Source: JBEGTT01 sp041179245
GTDB taxonomy: Bacteria > Pseudomonadota > Gammaproteobacteria > Burkholderiales > Rhodocyclaceae
Direction: 5' to 3'
DNA length: 14,723 nucleotides
NCBI GenBank assembly: GCA_041179245.1
Contig: JBEGTT010000064.1
Span: 1-14,723 of the forward strand
Part shown: positions 13,604-14,723 of the stretch, in pieces
Layout: each line of letters starts with the position of its first letter
Position numbering within the stretch: position 1 is the first letter of the stretch
Position numbers and translations under genes: made by a program
The notes under the pieces: model-generated
Seen by the model: the letters and a program-made list of their open reading frames with translations, nothing else
Database searches by the model: none
Told to the model about the DNA's origin: nothing

Positions 13604-13963
13604 ATGGAATTATTGCCGATCAAAAATGAGCTTAACGGCTGGCTTGGCTGGGCCTGTCTTACGGTGAGCTTGCTTGCCTTCGCCATGTATTGGGCTGACA
13701 AGAAAGCCGCCTTAAGGAATGAACGCCGTATACCTGAATTACGGCTGTTGCTAGTTGGCGTGCTCGGAGGCTGGCCAGGGGCCTTGTTGGCTCAGCAGCT
13801 TTTTAGGCACAAAACCAAGAAAACTTCCTTCCGGGTTGTTTTCTGGCTCACCGTGATTTTGAATGTCGCTATCGTAGCGAGTCTTGAATTCGTCAGTATG
13901 CCCACTACGGCCAGATCAACTGCTGCTAATAACCATCAAGAAAGACAGGAGTCACACCAATGA
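13604..13963 (+). CDS. DUF1294 integral membrane protein
   Basis: Function of the family is unknown. The 119-residue protein has three predicted membrane segments (about 12-29, 47-65 and 77-95). It carries the DUF1294 core: WADKKAA (30-36), RRIPE (41-45), LGGWPGALLAQQ (54-65), FRHKTKKTSFR (67-77) and a final N in VILN. In many bacteria this domain is fused behind a cold-shock domain; here it stands alone with a short hydrophilic Gln/His-rich tail. A GTG at 13598 is in frame but sits inside the GGGGAG Shine-Dalgarno (13593-13598). The ATG at 13604 is correctly spaced and was chosen. Its stop codon overlaps the gloA start (ATGA), so the two are translationally coupled. Confidence 0.88.
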   Translation: MELLPIKNELNGWLGWACLTVSLLAFAMYWADKKAALRNERRIPELRLLLVGVLGGWPGALLAQQLFRHKTKKTSFRVVFWLTVILNVAIVASLEFVSMPTTARSTAANNHQERQESHQ

Positions 13964-14346
13964 GAATTCTGCACACCATGATCCGCACCGGGAACCTTGA
14001 CCGGTCCATTGATTTTTATACCAAGGTCTTAGGAATGAAACTGCTGCGTAGGCACGATTACCCCGAAGGAAAATTTACCCTTGCCTTTGTTGGCTATGGC
14101 GATGAGGCTTCAACAGCAGTGATTGAGCTTACCTATAACTGGGGCGTTGAAAGTTATGAGCTCGGCGATGGCTTTGGCCATATCGCGATTGAAGTTGAAG
14201 ATGCCTATGCGGCATGTGATGAGGCCCGGAAAATTGGCGGTAATGTCATCCGAGAAGCCGGGACAATGAAACACGGCACAACGGTCATCGCATTTCTGGC
14301 TGACCCTGATGGTTACAAGATTGAGCTGATCCAGAAAAAAGTCTAA
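13960..14346 (+). CDS. gloA: Lactoylglutathione lyase (glyoxalase I)
   Basis: Converts the hemithioacetal of toxic methylglyoxal and glutathione to S-lactoylglutathione, in the cytosol. The 128-residue protein begins MRILHTMIRTGNLDRSIDFY. The four metal ligands fall at His5, Glu56, His74 and Glu122, exactly the E. coli positions. The short length places it in the Ni2+/Co2+-type group rather than the longer Zn2+-type. Other signatures are LGMKLLRRHDYPEGKFTLAF, YELGDGFGHIAI and ADPDGYKIELIQ. AGGAG lies about 9 nt before the ATG, which overlaps the DUF1294 stop by 4 nt. No obvious terminator follows; the next DNA is a decayed transposase. Confidence 0.97.
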   Translation: MRILHTMIRTGNLDRSIDFYTKVLGMKLLRRHDYPEGKFTLAFVGYGDEASTAVIELTYNWGVESYELGDGFGHIAIEVEDAYAACDEARKIGGNVIREAGTMKHGTTVIAFLADPDGYKIELIQKKV

Positions 14347-14366
14347 TTTCCTGCCAGTTAGTCAAA

Positions 14367-14723
14367 GTGGAATTTTTACCTTCGAACAGCTTGTTGGCGT
14401 TATCAGGCTTGGACTGGACGGCTCCCGACTTCAGCACCGTATCTCGCTGGCAAAAGACGTTACAGGTCGTCATACCTTATCGAGGTCGAACCGATGCTCT
14501 TCATCTGTTGGTTGATAGTACTGGCGTGAAGATGCTTGGCGAAGGCAGCAGTATTGGAGATGCACCGGTCTTGCTGCCATTGCTGACCGAGGAGCAGCCG
14601 CCATTATTCCCACTCGGAAAAGTGCCAGGCTATGGAAAAATATCCACCGGGCGCTCATGCTCGCAATGAAATCTTGCGTGCTACTCACCGCTTGGGTCGG
14701 GCAATTTGGAAGAAGTGGAGCGG
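14367..14723 (+). pseudogene. IS5-family transposase remnant, multiply deleted, running off the window
   Basis: Pieces of a DDE transposase of the IS5 group lie in three frames. Frame A (from about 14400) gives LSGLDWTAPDFSTVSRWQKT, then LHLLVDSTGVKMLGEG with the first catalytic Asp. In the same frame it jumps to SSIGDAPVLL (14547-14576), skipping about 35 usual residues (the EWKTKKHG... part). From 14573 another frame gives AAIADRGAAAIIPTRK, so the second-Asp segment (GAYDT-type) is lost. After IH near 14647 a one-base loss shifts to GAHARNEILRATHRLGRAIW, then KKWS at the window edge. At least two deletions and one frameshift are therefore present. No left inverted repeat was seen; the 5' part of the element is gone. 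The final part of the copy lies outside the window. Confidence 0.8.

Noticed and set aside
1..14723. CRISPR arrays, toxin-antitoxin pairs, restriction or other defence systems
   Set aside because: No regularly spaced repeats and no recognisable defence proteins were seen on either strand.

Overview
The window is bacterial chromosome, most likely from a betaproteobacterium. The evidence is the wording of the SucC, SucD, GuaB and DUF1294 proteins, the pmbA/yjgA divergent pair, and a tRNA-Arg with an encoded CCA. This assignment rests on remembered family patterns, not a search. Most of the window is ordinary core metabolism. The right-hand third holds a scar of decayed mobile DNA.

Left part (1-5705), all genes on the minus strand. 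These are the 5' end of guaA, a 33-codon membrane mini-ORF, guaB, a terminator, sucD, sucC with a structured leader, and pmbA. GuaB and GuaA are the two GMP-forming steps after IMP. SucCD is succinyl-CoA synthetase of the TCA cycle. The sucC start is moved to an internal ATG at 4082 because of its Shine-Dalgarno site.

Middle part (5706-11608). yjgA (darP), thyA and a patatin-like lipoprotein form a tight plus-strand operon diverging from pmbA. A membrane diguanylate cyclase with a periplasmic CxxCH (haem c) motif lies convergent to it. Divergent from that is a large stand-alone B12-binding radical SAM protein with a CX4CX2C cluster motif. A tRNA-Arg(ACG) follows, with a textbook promoter and terminator.

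Right part (11609-14723). Immediately 3' of the tRNA is about 470 bp of AT-rich non-coding DNA with several perfect inverted repeats. It leads into a broken gene of the inovirus Gp2-like (YagK/YfjJ, DUF3296) family, with one frameshift and a large internal deletion. This looks like the remains of an element inserted next to a tRNA gene. Beyond it are dtd (minus, interrupted by a one-base frameshift), hslR (minus), then DUF1294 and gloA (plus, overlapping by 4 nt). The window ends in a multiply deleted IS5-family transposase fragment.

I see no CRISPR array, toxin-antitoxin pair, restriction system or intact defence system. The best leads are the tRNA-proximal scar with its palindromes, the frameshifted dtd, the structured sucC leader, the haem-motif cyclase and the orphan radical SAM protein.
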